DNA from: Alcanivoracaceae bacterium
Lineage (GTDB): Bacteria > Pseudomonadota > Gammaproteobacteria > Pseudomonadales > Alcanivoracaceae
Length of the DNA stretch: 64,000 nt
Reading direction: 5' to 3'
Assembly: GCA_029213045.1 (NCBI GenBank)
Contig: JARGPN010000006.1
Coordinates: 418,123-482,122, forward strand
The notes under the pieces were generated by a model that saw only the letters and a list, made by a program, of their open reading frames with translations, ran no database searches and had not been told where the DNA came from. Below, one piece after another: positions 7,898-19,525 of this stretch (positions are counted from its first letter, which is position 1; the number at the start of each line of letters is the position of its first letter). The position numbers were made by a program, and so were the translations under genes.

Positions 7898-8374
7898 ATG
7901 AAAAGGTTATTGTTGGCTGGCGCGTTAGCCGCTGTCTTTATTCCCACCGCCTACGCAGAAGAAGGTATTTCCTTCGGCTTAAAGGCAGGTTTGTTAAGTA
8001 TTGAGAATGACAACGATGCAGCCATCAACGTTGGCGGCGTTCTGTCCGTGGGATTTTCCGGAAGCCCTATAGGCGTTGAAGGCGAACTTAATACCTCTGT
8101 TTCCGATGGTTCCTTTAACCGGGTTGTAGACTATAGCGTCACGCAAGTTGGTGCCTTTGCTACAGTTAGCCTGCCTGCGGAGCAAAGCGTAAACGTTAAA
8201 CTAAGACTCGGCGCCATGAACACATCGGTAGATCCCAGTGTCGGCAGCAGCGATGACGATACCGATCTAGCGTATGGCGTTGGTGGCAACGTCGGTGCGT
8301 TAGAGTTGAGCTGGACCCGCTCTCAATTCTACGAATCAGATGTGGATTTTCTCGCCATCGGATACAACTTTTGA
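7898..8374 (+). CDS. Outer-membrane beta-barrel protein, secreted
   Basis: 158 residues. A clear signal peptide ends at AYA-E (cleavage after residue 20). The mature part shows alternating strands rich in Gly and aromatic residues (FGLKAGLLSIE, VGAFATVSL, LSWTRSQFY) and ends FLAIGYNF, with the terminal Phe recognised by the BAM machinery. The length suggests an eight-stranded OmpA/OmpX-like barrel. AAGGA at 7884-7888 supports the start. I cannot assign a specific function. Confidence 0.7.
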   Translation: MKRLLLAGALAAVFIPTAYAEEGISFGLKAGLLSIENDNDAAINVGGVLSVGFSGSPIGVEGELNTSVSDGSFNRVVDYSVTQVGAFATVSLPAEQSVNVKLRLGAMNTSVDPSVGSSDDDTDLAYGVGGNVGALELSWTRSQFYESDVDFLAIGYNF

Positions 8375-8499
8375 TGGAAAGGAAAAAGAAATACGGGACA
8401 CGCATCACTTTGTCGCCGAGACAAGATATGTAGTGGCACACTGAATTTGGCCACCTAAAATGAGGTGCTATTATGCACCTTCGGCTATCAGGTGACACA

Positions 8500-9656
<1,157 letters not shown>

Positions 9657-9714
9657 ATCGTGGCCAAATTTAGTTGACCACTACAATAAGGGTGCGTGTC
9701 CCTACTTTTAACGA

Positions 9715-9737
9715 TGGGAAATGGGAGACCTGACCCC
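9715..9737. repeat. Left copy of the GGGAGACCTGACCCC repeat
   Basis: A 23-bp sequence starting TGGGAAATGGGAGACCTGAC. Its inverted copy at 16138-16160 differs at one base. The two bracket the metal-efflux operon. Confidence 0.8.
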
Positions 9738-9759
9738 ATAACCCCGCTACACTCCCCCC

Positions 9760-10137
9760 ATGCGACGCGCTCGACTGCTGATATACCTGCTGCTACTCAC
9801 CGTGCCCCTTCAGGGGCTCGCGGCGGTGATGCAGTTCAAGCAGCCCTGCCCAATGGAGCAAACCATGGCGCAGATGAATGCAGATGCGCCCCATGCTCAA
9901 GCCATGTCATCCACTGCTAAACCCGATTGCTGTCAGGATGATCATTCCGCGGCCGGCAACAACTCACCGTGCAAGCCCGGTCAGCAATGTCACGCGGGAC
10001 AACATTCGATTGCACACGTCAGCGCGTTGCCCGCCGTGGCGGCAACACAATCCGTGTCTATTTTACTGAAACATCACCGTTACTCCCCTCTTGCTCTACA
10101 CACCATCTGGCGACCGCCCCTTCTCGCTTCACACTAA
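9760..10137 (+). CDS. CopL-like periplasmic metal-binding protein
   Basis: 125 residues. An N-terminal signal peptide (LLIYLLLLTVPLQGLA) precedes a Cys/His/Met-rich mature part: CPMEQTMAQM, then DCCQDDHS, PCKPGQQCHAGQH (about 33-86). Such proteins head copper or heavy-metal efflux operons; the composition resembles the CopL-type proteins of Xanthomonas. It is the first gene before cusC/B/A and is probably co-transcribed. The exact metal is not shown. Poorly conserved small proteins like this are hard to assign, so family membership is tentative while the metal-binding look is direct. Confidence 0.65.
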   Translation: MRRARLLIYLLLLTVPLQGLAAVMQFKQPCPMEQTMAQMNADAPHAQAMSSTAKPDCCQDDHSAAGNNSPCKPGQQCHAGQHSIAHVSALPAVAATQSVSILLKHHRYSPLALHTIWRPPLLASH

Positions 10138-10211
10138 TCTGTTATGACGCGACGCTAATGCGTCGGGTTTTGACGGCGCGTGATGCGCCAGGATTCGTGT
10201 TGGAGTAATAC

Positions 10212-11495
10212 ATGTTCCGAATATTTCTTTCAGTTCGCTGTGCGCGTTTTTATTGCGCCGTAGCAACCCTGTTGTGGGCATCGAGCGCAAGTGCTGACGG
10301 CCTGACGTTTGATCAGGCATTGCAACTCGCGGTGCGCCAGTCGCCGGACATTCAGGCGCAGGTGGCTCGTGTCGAAGCAGCGCGTCAGGCACAGGGCCCC
10401 GCCGATGCCTTGCCAGATCCGACCTTAATTCTCGGTCTCGACAATGTGCCCGTCGAAGGCCCCGATCGTTACAGCCTGTCCAGCGATTTCATGACCATGC
10501 AGCGCGTTGGCATTTCGCAGCGTTTTCCGAATCGCAGCAAGCTGAAAGCGCGCGCGCTGGAATCTCAGCAGCGTACGGGTCTGGCGCAATCGATGGCGGA
10601 CGCGACCCGTCTACATGTCATCCGTGAAACAGCGCAAGCCTGGATCGAAGCCGATGCCCTGCACCGTCAATTAGCGCTAGTGGACGCACTGCTGGAAGAA
10701 AACCGCCTATTTGAGCAGGCGGTCCGCGCGCGACTGTCATCGGGTCAGGGTAACGCCACGGAAAGTATCGAGCCGCGACAAGAAGCTGCCGCGTTGCAAG
10801 ACCAACGCGACCGTCTGCTGGCGCGACAGCGTCAGGCGCAGGCCGAATTGATTCGCTGGCTCGGCGCTGACGGAAACCAACCAGTGGTGGGTGCTGCGCC
10901 GATATTTGAAGTGGATCCCGAGCATCTGCTGCATAGCCTGCATCAGCATCCAGAACTGGACGTAGCGCGCCGCCAAATCGAGGTCGCCAGCGCCATCGCA
11001 GATCAGGCAAGGGCAGAAAAAAAACCAGACTGGACGCTGACACTCGCCTATATGGACCGAGAGGACTTTAGTGACATGGCGATGTTGCAGATCAATGTGG
11101 ACCTGCCTCTATTCAGCGGTTCGCGTCAGGGCCCGCGTATTGCTTCGGCCGAGGCCGACCGTCTGGCGCTCGCCGCCCGTGCACAAGGCGTACAACGCGA
11201 ACACGAAGCGATGCTGCAATCGGAGCTCGCCGAGTTCGAGCGCGTGCAACGCTCCCTCGCGCGGCAGCAGCAAACCCTGATCCCACTCGCGGACGAGAAA
11301 GTGAAACTTGCCAGCGCCGCTTGGCGCAGTGGCGAAAGCAGTTTGACTGAACTGGTGCGCGCACGGCGCCAACGACTGGAAGCCGGACTGACAGAAATTG
11401 AGCTTGTAGCGCAGCGCGACCAGATCGCCGCCGCACTGCATTTCAGCTATGACCACGATAGCGCGCTGATCGGGAAACACGATGATGAATATTAA
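10212..11495 (+). CDS. cusC: CusC-like TolC-family outer-membrane efflux protein
   Basis: 427 residues with a signal peptide ending near ASA-DG (residue 29). Two OEP repeats are visible, each beginning with the pattern LTFDQALQLAVRQSPD (30-45) and, in the second half, HPELDVARRQIEVASA (about 247-262). Long periplasmic coiled-coil helices follow (LARQQQTLIPLADEK). It forms the outer-membrane channel of a tripartite RND pump with the next two gene products. The coding ends overlap: the CusB start lies 14 bases inside this gene. Confidence 0.88.
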   Translation: MFRIFLSVRCARFYCAVATLLWASSASADGLTFDQALQLAVRQSPDIQAQVARVEAARQAQGPADALPDPTLILGLDNVPVEGPDRYSLSSDFMTMQRVGISQRFPNRSKLKARALESQQRTGLAQSMADATRLHVIRETAQAWIEADALHRQLALVDALLEENRLFEQAVRARLSSGQGNATESIEPRQEAAALQDQRDRLLARQRQAQAELIRWLGADGNQPVVGAAPIFEVDPEHLLHSLHQHPELDVARRQIEVASAIADQARAEKKPDWTLTLAYMDREDFSDMAMLQINVDLPLFSGSRQGPRIASAEADRLALAARAQGVQREHEAMLQSELAEFERVQRSLARQQQTLIPLADEKVKLASAAWRSGESSLTELVRARRQRLEAGLTEIELVAQRDQIAAALHFSYDHDSALIGKHDDEY

Positions 11496-12987
11496 ACACA
11501 AAACACTCACTGTTTTCGCCGGGCTGCTGTTACTGCTGGCCGGTATTTATCTTGGCCGCCACAGCATGCCTGCCCATGACGCCGAGATGATCTCCGCGAG
11601 CACTGACGACCAAGGCGCAGCGCAGGAACAAAAGGTTCTCTACTGGTACGACCCGATGTATCCGCAGCAGCAATTCGACCAGCCGGGGCCGTCGCCGTTC
11701 ATGGATATGGATCTGGTGCCGCGTTACGCCGACGGCGGCGCCGCTACCGATGGTGCGGGCATACGCATCAGCTCTGAGATGATCCAGAACTTAGGCATTC
11801 GTAGCGCAGCGGTGGTCACCACCGTGCAGCAATCACAACTGAACGTTCCCGGATTAATCGCCTTCAACGACCGTGCCCTGACACGTTTGCAAACGCCGAC
11901 CACGGCGCTGGTGGACAAGGTCTGGCCGCTGGCGAGCGGCGACAGCGTCAAGGCCAACCAACCGCTATTGCGTTTGCGCGTGCCGGCCTGGACCGGCGCC
12001 CAACACGAGTGGCTGGCGGTGCTGGATAGCGGCGACGGCGCACTGATCGCGGCCGGCCGGGAACGGCTGCTGTCGTTGGGCATGCCAACAACGTTAATCG
12101 AGCGTCTCGAACGGGAGCGCACCGCGCAAGATGTTTGGACGGTGACGTCACCACGTGACGGCGTTATTCGCAGCCTAGCTGCGCGCGCCGGCATGACGCT
12201 GACGCAAGGCACCACGATCGCAGAAATTCAGTCGCTAAATCCAGTTTGGGTGGAAGCCGCGGTGGCCGAACACCAACTAGACCAAGTGCATCGCGGCGAC
12301 GTTGTTGAGGTGCTGATTCAAGGCGTCAATCCGTCACAGCGTGCAGGACAGGTGGCCGACGTTTTGCCGCTGGTGGATCCGAACAGTCGCACGGTGCAGG
12401 TACGCATAACGCTGCCCAATGATGATGGCGATTTGCGCCCCGGCATGAGCGCTCAAGTGCGTATTCGCAGTGCGGGCGAACAGCGCATGCTCGCCGTGCC
12501 CACCGAAGCGTTGTTACGTACCGGTTTGCGCACGCTGGTGATGATCGATCTGGGCGACGGTCGATATCAGCCGCGCGAAGTGCTACCCGGCGCCGAACTC
12601 GGCGCACAAACGCAAATTGTTGCGGGCCTAGAGCAAGGCCAGCACGTCGTGGTCAGCGGCCAGTTCCTGCTGGATTCGGAAGCCAGCCTGCAGGGCATTG
12701 AGATGCAAACCCTATCGCCCACGCAGGAAAAATCGGAAACCGATTCGCACGCAAGCCCGCTGCATTATGCCGAAGGCACAGTCGAGCAACTCGGCGATGG
12801 TAAGGTGCGGCTCAAACACGGCCCGTTCAAAACGCTGTCCATGCCGGGCATGACCATGCGTTTTCGTTTGGCCAATGACAGCACCGCCGCCGGCATCGCC
12901 GAGGGCGACCGTGTGCGCATTGGCGTCAGCGATGGCGATGATGGACTGATCGTTGAACAGCTTGAAAAGCTGGAGGACATGAAATGA
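11482..12987 (+). CDS. cusB: CusB-like periplasmic adaptor with fused CusF domain
   Basis: 501 residues. An N-terminal membrane anchor (residues 9-25) is followed by a heavy-metal-binding domain with YWYDPMYP and [13 protein letters not shown] (52-79). The adaptor core of barrel-sandwich, coiled-coil hairpin and beta-barrel domains follows (about 110-400). The C-terminal 80 residues (from [10 protein letters not shown]) look like CusF, the copper/silver chaperone, with MPGMTM as the likely metal site. Fusion of CusF to CusB would deliver metal directly to the pump. It overlaps cusC by 14 bases and cusA by four (ATGA). Confidence 0.9.
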   Translation: MMNIKHKTLTVFAGLLLLLAGIYLGRHSMPAHDAEMISASTDDQGAAQEQKVLYWYDPMYPQQQFDQPGPSPFMDMDLVPRYADGGAATDGAGIRISSEMIQNLGIRSAAVVTTVQQSQLNVPGLIAFNDRALTRLQTPTTALVDKVWPLASGDSVKANQPLLRLRVPAWTGAQHEWLAVLDSGDGALIAAGRERLLSLGMPTTLIERLERERTAQDVWTVTSPRDGVIRSLAARAGMTLTQGTTIAEIQSLNPVWVEAAVAEHQLDQVHRGDVVEVLIQGVNPSQRAGQVADVLPLVDPNSRTVQVRITLPNDDGDLRPGMSAQVRIRSAGEQRMLAVPTEALLRTGLRTLVMIDLGDGRYQPREVLPGAELGAQTQIVAGLEQGQHVVVSGQFLLDSEASLQGIEMQTLSPTQEKSETDSHASPLHYAEGTVEQLGDGKVRLKHGPFKTLSMPGMTMRFRLANDSTAAGIAEGDRVRIGVSDGDDGLIVEQLEKLEDMK

Positions 12988-15900
12988 TCGCCGCGCTAAT
13001 TCGCTGGTCGTTGGCAAACCGCTTTCTGGTATTGCTGGCCACGGTGTTCATCACCGGATGGGGCGTTTGGTCAATCAAACACACGCCCGTCGATGCGCTG
13101 CCAGATCTGTCCGATGTGCAGGTCATTATTCGCACCAGTTATCCGGGGCAAGCGCCACAACTGGTCGAACAGCAGGTCACCTACCCGCTCGCGACCACCA
13201 TGTTGGCGGTGCCGGGCGCGAGCACGGTGCGCGGCTATTCGTTCTTCGGCGACAGTTACGTGTACGTGCTGTTTGAAGATGGCACTGACCTCTACTGGGC
13301 ACGTTCGCGCGTGCTCGAATATCTCAGTCAGGTGCAGTCAGAGTTACCCCAAACGGCGCGCGCGGCACTGGGCCCAGATGCCACTGGCGTTGGCTGGATC
13401 TACCAGTACGCGCTGATAGATCGCACGGGGCAGCACGATATTTCACAACTCACGTCATTGCAGGACTGGTTTCTGAAGTACGAATTGCAAACCATTCCCG
13501 ATGTGGCCGAAGTGGCAACCGTGGGCGGCATGGTGCGCGAATATCAGGTACTTCCGGACCCAATCAAATTGGCCAGTCTCGGCATCAGTCACCAGCAACT
13601 GCGTCAGGCGATTGCGCAATCCAATCAGGAAACCGGCGGCGCGGTGCTGACCTTGGGCGAAGCAGAATTCATGGTGCGCGCCAGTGGTTACCTTCAATCA
13701 CTGGACGACTTCCGACAAATTCCGTTGAAACTGGTTAACGGTGTGCCTGTGTTGCTCGGTGACGTAGCGCAGGTACGGGTGGGGCCAGAAATGCGCCGCG
13801 GTATTGCCGAGCTTGACGGCGAAGGCGAAGTGGTCGGCGGTGTGGTGATCTTGCGTTCCGGAAAAAATGCGCGCGCCGTGCTGTCAGCGGTGCATCAAAA
13901 GCTGGATGAATTACGCGCCAGCCTGCCCGACGGTGTCGAGATCGTCACCACCTATGATCGCAGTGAACTGATTGACCGTGCGGTTAAACACCTTGGCATA
14001 AAACTGGTGGAAGAATTTGTTGTTGTGGCGCTGGTGTGCGTGCTGTTCCTGGGCCACCTGCGCTCATCGCTGGTGGCGATTATTTCGCTGCCGCTGGGCA
14101 TTCTCAGCGCCTTTATTGTGATGCGTTATCAAGGCATCAACGCCAACATTATGTCGCTCGGCGGCATCGCCATCGCCATCGGTGCCATGGTCGATGCGGC
14201 GGTGGTGATGATCGAAAATGCGCATAAAAAAATCGAAGCGTGGCACCGCTCACATCCGGGAAAATCCCTGTCGGGTGAGACGCATTGGCAAGTGATTGGT
14301 CAGGCTGCCACAGAGGTGGGGCCTGCATTGTTTTTCTCGCTGCTGATTATCACGCTGTCGTTTATTCCGGTGTTTACGCTCGAAGCACAGGAGGGACGAC
14401 TGTTTGGCCCACTGGCCTTTACTAAAACCTGGGCGATGGCAGCAGCCGCCGGTCTGTCAGTCACGCTGGTGCCGGTGTTGATGGGCTATTGGATTCGCGG
14501 TCGTATCCCCTCCGAAGACAGCAATCTGATTAGTCGGTTTCTGATCCGTTGTTATCAACCGCTGTTGGAGCGCGTGCTCGCATTTCCGAAAACTACTTTG
14601 CTGGTGGCGGTGCTGGTTTTTCTCACCACGCTCTGGCCACTGAGTCGACTGGGTGGCGAATTCCTGCCGCCACTTGATGAAGGCGATTTACTGTATATGC
14701 CAAGCGCGCTGCCGGGGCTGTCGGCGCAAAAAGCCGGCGAGCTGCTGCAGCAAACAGATCGTCTGATCAAAACCGTGCCGGAAGTCGTAGGCGTGTTTGG
14801 CAAAGCCGGCCGTGCCCGCACGGCCACCGACCCGGCGCCGCTGACCATGTTTGAAACCACCATCCGTTTCAAGCCGCGAGATCAGTGGCGCGATGGCATG
14901 ACGCCGGAGAAGTTAATTGAAGAACTTGATCGCACCGTGCGCGTGCCGGGTCTGGCCAATATCTGGATTCCACCGATTCGCAATCGCATCGACATGTTGG
15001 CCACCGGCATTAAAAGCCCGATCGGCATCAAGGTCGCCGGCGATAACCTCAGTCAGATTGACGAGATCACGCGGCAGATCGAACAGGTGGCAAAACAGGT
15101 GCCGGGCGTGTCCTCGGCATTAGCCGAACGCTTGACCGGCGGACGTTACGTCGACATCGATATCCGTCGCGACATTGCCGCCCAATACGGACTGAGCATT
15201 GCCGAGATTCAATCGGTGGTCAGCGGCCTGGTTGGTGGAGAAACCATCGGTGAAACGGTTGAAGGTCTGGCGCGTTATCCGATTAGCCTGCGTTATCCAC
15301 GGGAGTGGCGCGACACCGTGCAGCGCTTGCGTGATTTGCCGATGACCACACCGGGCGGCGCACAAATCACACTGGGCACCGTGGCGCAGATCAAAATCAC
15401 TGACGGCCCGCCGATGCTAAAAAGCGAAAATGGTCGGCTGTCCGGCTGGGTGTATATCGATGTGCGTGGTCGCGATCTGAGTTCGGTCGTCAATGGGTTG
15501 CGCACCCGCGTCGCAGAACAGGTGAAATTGCCCGTCGGCGTTAGCCTGTCGTTTGCTGGCCAGTTCGAATTTCTCGAACGCGCCAACGCGCGACTAAAAG
15601 TGGTGGTACCGGCCACCTTGATGATTATCTTTGTGTTGCTGTTTCTGACGTTTCGGCGTGCCGATGAAGCGTTGTTAATCATGGCGACATTGCCATTTGC
15701 AGTCACCGGCGGCGTCTGGTTTTTATACCTGCTTGACTACAACCTGTCCGTGGCCACGGGCGTGGGCTTTATTGCGCTGGCCGGTGTCGCCGCCGAATTT
15801 GGCGTCATCATGTTGTTGTATCTAAAACACGCTTGGCAGGCACATCAGCAACAGGGTCAGGACAATGATGCCGGCTTGCTCAGCGCCATTCACGAAGGCG

Positions 15901-16124
15901 CGGTACAACGCGTGCGCCCCAAGGCGATGACGGTGGCGGTCATTATCGCTGGCCTGCTGCCGATTTTTTGGGGCAACGGCACTGGCGGAGAAATCATGAG
16001 CCGCATTGCCGCACCGATGGTGGGCGGCATGATTACCGCACCACTGTTGTCGCTGCTTGTTTTGCCGGCGGCGTATCTGCTGATTCAACGGCAGCAGTGG
16101 AACCGTAAAGATAAAGAGGGTTAA
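12984..16124 (+). CDS. cusA: CusA-like heavy-metal RND efflux pump
   Basis: 1046 residues, standard length for the HME-RND family. Twelve membrane helices surround two large periplasmic loops. Three methionines occupy the copper/silver binding positions: M572 ([10 protein letters not shown]), M622 ([10 protein letters not shown]) and M671 ([12 protein letters not shown]), matching M573, M623 and M672 of E. coli CusA. This favours Cu(I)/Ag(I) over zinc or cobalt. The ATGA overlap with cusB shows translational coupling. No two-component or MerR regulator is encoded beside the operon. Base composition is richer in G+C than the genes on its left. Confidence 0.93.
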   Translation: MIAALIRWSLANRFLVLLATVFITGWGVWSIKHTPVDALPDLSDVQVIIRTSYPGQAPQLVEQQVTYPLATTMLAVPGASTVRGYSFFGDSYVYVLFEDGTDLYWARSRVLEYLSQVQSELPQTARAALGPDATGVGWIYQYALIDRTGQHDISQLTSLQDWFLKYELQTIPDVAEVATVGGMVREYQVLPDPIKLASLGISHQQLRQAIAQSNQETGGAVLTLGEAEFMVRASGYLQSLDDFRQIPLKLVNGVPVLLGDVAQVRVGPEMRRGIAELDGEGEVVGGVVILRSGKNARAVLSAVHQKLDELRASLPDGVEIVTTYDRSELIDRAVKHLGIKLVEEFVVVALVCVLFLGHLRSSLVAIISLPLGILSAFIVMRYQGINANIMSLGGIAIAIGAMVDAAVVMIENAHKKIEAWHRSHPGKSLSGETHWQVIGQAATEVGPALFFSLLIITLSFIPVFTLEAQEGRLFGPLAFTKTWAMAAAAGLSVTLVPVLMGYWIRGRIPSEDSNLISRFLIRCYQPLLERVLAFPKTTLLVAVLVFLTTLWPLSRLGGEFLPPLDEGDLLYMPSALPGLSAQKAGELLQQTDRLIKTVPEVVGVFGKAGRARTATDPAPLTMFETTIRFKPRDQWRDGMTPEKLIEELDRTVRVPGLANIWIPPIRNRIDMLATGIKSPIGIKVAGDNLSQIDEITRQIEQVAKQVPGVSSALAERLTGGRYVDIDIRRDIAAQYGLSIAEIQSVVSGLVGGETIGETVEGLARYPISLRYPREWRDTVQRLRDLPMTTPGGAQITLGTVAQIKITDGPPMLKSENGRLSGWVYIDVRGRDLSSVVNGLRTRVAEQVKLPVGVSLSFAGQFEFLERANARLKVVVPATLMIIFVLLFLTFRRADEALLIMATLPFAVTGGVWFLYLLDYNLSVATGVGFIALAGVAAEFGVIMLLYLKHAWQAHQQQGQDNDAGLLSAIHEGAVQRVRPKAMTVAVIIAGLLPIFWGNGTGGEIMSRIAAPMVGGMITAPLLSLLVLPAAYLLIQRQQWNRKDKEG

Positions 16125-16137
16125 GAAAGGGCAAATT

Positions 16138-16184
16138 GGGGTCAGGTCTCCCGTTTCCCAAAAGCGAGCATTGGGAGACCTGAC
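16138..16184. repeat. Right copy of the GGGAGACCTGACCCC repeat, with its own hairpin
   Basis: 16138-16160 is the inverted copy of 9715-9737 (22 of 23 bases). It is also the left arm of a local palindrome: GTCAGGTCTCCC (16141-16152) and GGGAGACCTGAC (16173-16184). The gap 16125-16385 otherwise holds one protein-like minus frame (about 16173-16300) including YIQRNPDKLQGVLATLAQ, possibly a gene remnant. I could not identify it. Confidence 0.75.
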
Positions 16185-16385
16185 AGCAACCTCCGCTTCG
16201 TTGTTATGCTGAGCCAGCGTGGCCAGCACGCCTTGTAATTTATCGGGGTTACGCTGGATATATATAACGCACAGACACGGCCAGGGCAGGATGTCTATTC
16301 GGCCCGATCACCGAGTGCGTTGCCATCTCCTGCATTCGGTCACCGGCCATCAGGAGCGGGTGGCGGACGAAGTCTGCTTTGGGCA

Positions 16386-18290
16386 TTAGCCCAGCATATC
16401 CTCGAACTCGGACCTACTGTTGTAATCAATGGCTTGCGCGAACCCGGGAATACGAATGCTGGTGGTGGAAATATCCAGATCTGCATCGTCCAACAGGTCT
16501 TCGCCAAAGCGATATTGCACGCTGAAGCGGCCACGCAATGCGCCCTGATTGTAGGCCTCGCTGCGCGCTTGCACGGTTTGTTTGTGTTGTTGGTAGGCCG
16601 CCATCGTTTGTGCACCATAACGTTTCGTCAACATGCGTTCCACAATGGTGGGTGACAGCACCACAGCAGTGGCGTTATTGCCGCCAAACCCTTTGCTGTT
16701 GATGAAGGCGACATCCAAACCAGTGCTGCGTTTGTCAATGTCAGTGACAGAAATCTGCAAATGCTGCTGATGCACATCGTCCGCCACCGCATCGATGGTT
16801 TTGATGCCGGGAACAATGCCGTAGTGGAAGGATCCCAGCGCCGCCACAAGCTGGTCGCCACTGGCGGGACCCAGGGAGTGACCCAAGTAGGCTTTCACCG
16901 CTGCCACCGGCCAGCGCTCAATGCCGAATGCGGCGGCCACGCGATCAAACATTTCTGATTCGGTGGTGCGATTGGCCGGCGTGCTGGAACCATGGGCGTG
17001 GACGAAACTGCGTTGTTGCACACCTTCTTGACCGACGATGGCTTTTGCCGCCGCCACCGCTTTGGCCAGGGTCAGGTAATTACCGGGGCCCGGTGCGGAA
17101 ATGGATTTCTTGAAACCATCGGCGTTGACGAACACGTCGGTCGCAGCGCCATGAATCTGTGCGCCCAATTCCACGGCCAGGGCATCATCCATCAGAATTA
17201 CAAATTGTGCGGATTCCGCGATGGTGAAGCCACAATTCTGGCCAAAGGGACGACTTGAGCGGCGATAGTCCGGTTCCGCGTTGCCGTCGATATTGCTCAG
17301 GCCATCCCTAGTGCACAGTGCACTCATGGCGCCGAACCCATCCATCACTTCCGGCGTAATGGGCGCTTCGGCGTTGCCGACGATGGCGACACGGGCGCGA
17401 CCGGCTTTGATTTCCTCGATGCCCATGCGCAGGTTGTAGAGGAACGTTGCGCAGGCGCCGGTGGCCGCGCCAGTGGTGCCCATGTGGCCTAGCACGTAGG
17501 CGTTGATGAAATCCGCTGGCATGGTGTTCATGCCCAGAGGCAATTGCTTGGCGGTGACGCGGCCACCTTTCTGCCGCGCCTGAATCATGCCGCCATACCC
17601 ATATTCATCCATCTGTCCGAGCATGCTACCGGCAAACACAGCAATCTGGTCGGGCTTCACGCTGTCGCGCACTGTGTGCCAGGGAATGCCCAGTGAATGC
17701 AACGCGTCGCTCATGCCCACCACGGTGAGTTGCAGGCCACGGGGATGGAAACGGGCGTCATACAATTGCGCGGGTTCGAAGCCGGTGGGCAACTGTCCGG
17801 CGGACTTCACCGGAAAATCCCGCAGCGACGGAATTTTTACTGCCAGATTGTCCACTAGGGTCACCCGCACATGGGTGCTGGAGTACTCCGCCACCTGCCA
17901 GGTAGCCGGTACCGGCTGCGGCAATTGCTTTTTGCTCACCAGGAAGTGGGACTGGTCACCGACAGCGGACACCGTCAGGTTCTGTTGCCAGTGGGTCTTG
18001 TCCACATCGAAATAGGATTTCTCGACTTTGCGGATCAGGGTGGCCTCCAGCACGGCGGCGCCATAGCGGGTTTCGATCTCCGCCAGGGAGATGGTTTGGC
18101 CGCTGAGGGAAACAAAATCATCGCCTTGCGCTTTGATCATGCCGGTCATCACCGCCAGTCCCGCCAAGGTCTGTTGGCGGGCGTCCCCGTCTAGGGACTC
18201 CAGGATCATGCGCCGAAAACCCTGGTGGCTGGAGCTGCGTCCTGCCGCGTTGTACCCGCCAAATCCGACAATCACCGGAAGCTGTGCCAT
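16386..18290 (-). CDS. fabY: FabY-type beta-ketoacyl-ACP synthase
   Basis: 634 residues from ATG 18290; the longer frame to 18437 lacks family support. The N-terminus AQLPVIVGFGGYNAAGRSS matches FabY, the large ketosynthase that starts fatty-acid synthesis in Pseudomonas by condensing acetyl-CoA with malonyl-ACP. The catalytic triad is visible: C280 (GATGACATFLY), H433 (VHAHGSSTP) and H471 (YLGHSLGPASGD). A glycine-rich FGGNNA loop lies near the C-terminus. The gene stands alone, divergent from a GlxA-type AraC regulator that may control it. Confidence 0.88.
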   Translation of the reverse strand: MAQLPVIVGFGGYNAAGRSSSHQGFRRMILESLDGDARQQTLAGLAVMTGMIKAQGDDFVSLSGQTISLAEIETRYGAAVLEATLIRKVEKSYFDVDKTHWQQNLTVSAVGDQSHFLVSKKQLPQPVPATWQVAEYSSTHVRVTLVDNLAVKIPSLRDFPVKSAGQLPTGFEPAQLYDARFHPRGLQLTVVGMSDALHSLGIPWHTVRDSVKPDQIAVFAGSMLGQMDEYGYGGMIQARQKGGRVTAKQLPLGMNTMPADFINAYVLGHMGTTGAATGACATFLYNLRMGIEEIKAGRARVAIVGNAEAPITPEVMDGFGAMSALCTRDGLSNIDGNAEPDYRRSSRPFGQNCGFTIAESAQFVILMDDALAVELGAQIHGAATDVFVNADGFKKSISAPGPGNYLTLAKAVAAAKAIVGQEGVQQRSFVHAHGSSTPANRTTESEMFDRVAAAFGIERWPVAAVKAYLGHSLGPASGDQLVAALGSFHYGIVPGIKTIDAVADDVHQQHLQISVTDIDKRSTGLDVAFINSKGFGGNNATAVVLSPTIVERMLTKRYGAQTMAAYQQHKQTVQARSEAYNQGALRGRFSVQYRFGEDLLDDADLDISTTSIRIPGFAQAIDYNSRSEFEDMLG

Positions 18291-18371
18291 GTGTCCCAAC
18301 CCTTTCATAAAGCAGACATAAATCGAAGAGGAGCTAGTGTAGGCAGGGGCTGGCTCTGAGACATGGGCTGT

Positions 18372-18399
18372 TTGGCCATTAAATGTGGTATATTGGCCA
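18372..18399. promoter_or_regulatory. Paired TTGGCCA operator-like boxes between fabY and the AraC gene
   Basis: TTGGCCA occurs at 18372-18378 and 18393-18399. TGGCCA is itself palindromic and the copies are 21 bp apart, two helical turns, as expected for a dimeric regulator. They lie in the 134-bp divergent promoter region. Confidence 0.45.
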
Positions 18400-18424
18400 C
18401 GGTGTGTGGCTGGCAAGTATCCAG

Positions 18425-19471
18425 ATGGCAGAGACAACAGATAAGACCGCTAAAGAGAGTAGCAAGCGAACGTCCGGGCAGCGCCGGCTGGGGGCGAGCT
18501 TTATTCTGGTGGAACACATGCTGGCCACCAGTATTACCCTGCCCATCGAAATGATGAGGGCAGCGGAATCGGCCGCCCTGGTGCGCGATCGCAATGCGAT
18601 TCGTCTCAATATCGCCACGGCGGGGGTGGCTAGGGACCCGGTGCCTACCCGTTCCGGATTTCTGTTGCAGCCGGACCTGACACTGGATGAAATCGCCCAC
18701 ACCGACATGGTGATTCTGCCGGCCCTGTGGCGTAACCCACGCCCGATCGTGCGGCGCAATCCACAACTGGTGGAATGGCTGCAGACACTGCACAGCAAAG
18801 GCTGCATTCTGATTGCGGTGGGCACCGGGGCCTGCTTTTTAGCCGAAGCTGGATTGCTGGATGGCAAGCCCGCCACCACCCACTGGCATTACTTCGATCA
18901 ATTCGAGCGGGACTATCCTAATGTCTTGCTCAAGCGCCGGTACTTCATCACCCAGGCCAACAACAAGTATTGCGCGGCGAGCGTGAATGCCGTGGCGGAC
19001 CTGACTGTGCATTTTATTCATCGCACTTATGGCGCTGTCATTGCCAATCATGTCGAGCGAAATTTTTCCCATGAAATTCGCCGCAACTACGAAGCCACCA
19101 GTTTCTTCGATGACAAGCATCGCTACCACCCGGACGAAGACATCGTGCAGGCCCAGATCTGGCTGCAACAACATGTGCAGAAACCTGTCGTGCTGGCCGA
19201 CGTGGCGAAAAAGTTCGGCATGAGCGTGCGCACCTTCAACCGCCGCTTCAAGGATGCCACCGACAAAACCCCATTGCAGTTTCTTCAGGAGCTGCGCATC
19301 GATATGGCAAAGGATCTATTGCAGACCAGCAATCTGTCGATTGCGGAAATTGCCTGGCAGGTGGGGTATCAGGATATGAGTTATTTCGCCCAACTGTTTC
19401 GCAAAATCCTAGCGACCACGCCGGGGCAATATCGTGCCACCGTGCGAGCGAAATTGTTCAGTGCGGGGTAA
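18425..19471 (+). CDS. GlxA-family transcriptional regulator (DJ-1/PfpI plus AraC HTH)
   Basis: 348 residues from ATG 18425. Residues about 25-215 form a DJ-1/PfpI amidotransferase-like sensor domain (FILVEHMLA, DMVILPALW, AVGTGACFLAEAGLLDGKPATTHW). Residues about 235-335 are an AraC DNA-binding domain with two helix-turn-helix motifs (VLADVAKKFGMSVRTFNRRF and IAEIAWQVGYQDMSYFAQLFRK). The sensor domain of such regulators usually binds a small ligand rather than acting as an enzyme. It diverges from fabY with 134 bp between start codons, so control of fabY and autoregulation are plausible but unproven. Confidence 0.88.
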   Translation: MAETTDKTAKESSKRTSGQRRLGASFILVEHMLATSITLPIEMMRAAESAALVRDRNAIRLNIATAGVARDPVPTRSGFLLQPDLTLDEIAHTDMVILPALWRNPRPIVRRNPQLVEWLQTLHSKGCILIAVGTGACFLAEAGLLDGKPATTHWHYFDQFERDYPNVLLKRRYFITQANNKYCAASVNAVADLTVHFIHRTYGAVIANHVERNFSHEIRRNYEATSFFDDKHRYHPDEDIVQAQIWLQQHVQKPVVLADVAKKFGMSVRTFNRRFKDATDKTPLQFLQELRIDMAKDLLQTSNLSIAEIAWQVGYQDMSYFAQLFRKILATTPGQYRATVRAKLFSAG

Positions 19472-19483
19472 ATAAAATAAAAT

Positions 19484-19496
19484 GGGGACACGCACC
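19484..19496. repeat. Isolated head of the GGGACACGCA repeat
   Basis: GGGGACACGCACC stands right after the AraC gene. It is the head of the repeat seen at 19687, 21771, 21808 and 22116. Confidence 0.6.
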
Positions 19497-19525
19497 GTAC
19501 CGACATCGCTAATGAAAAGCGGTAA

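Noticed and set aside
16173-16300. Minus-strand coding remnant with YIQRNPDKLQGVLATLAQ
   Set aside because: It looks protein-like but I cannot connect it to a family, and it overlaps a repeat arm; noted in the gap description only.
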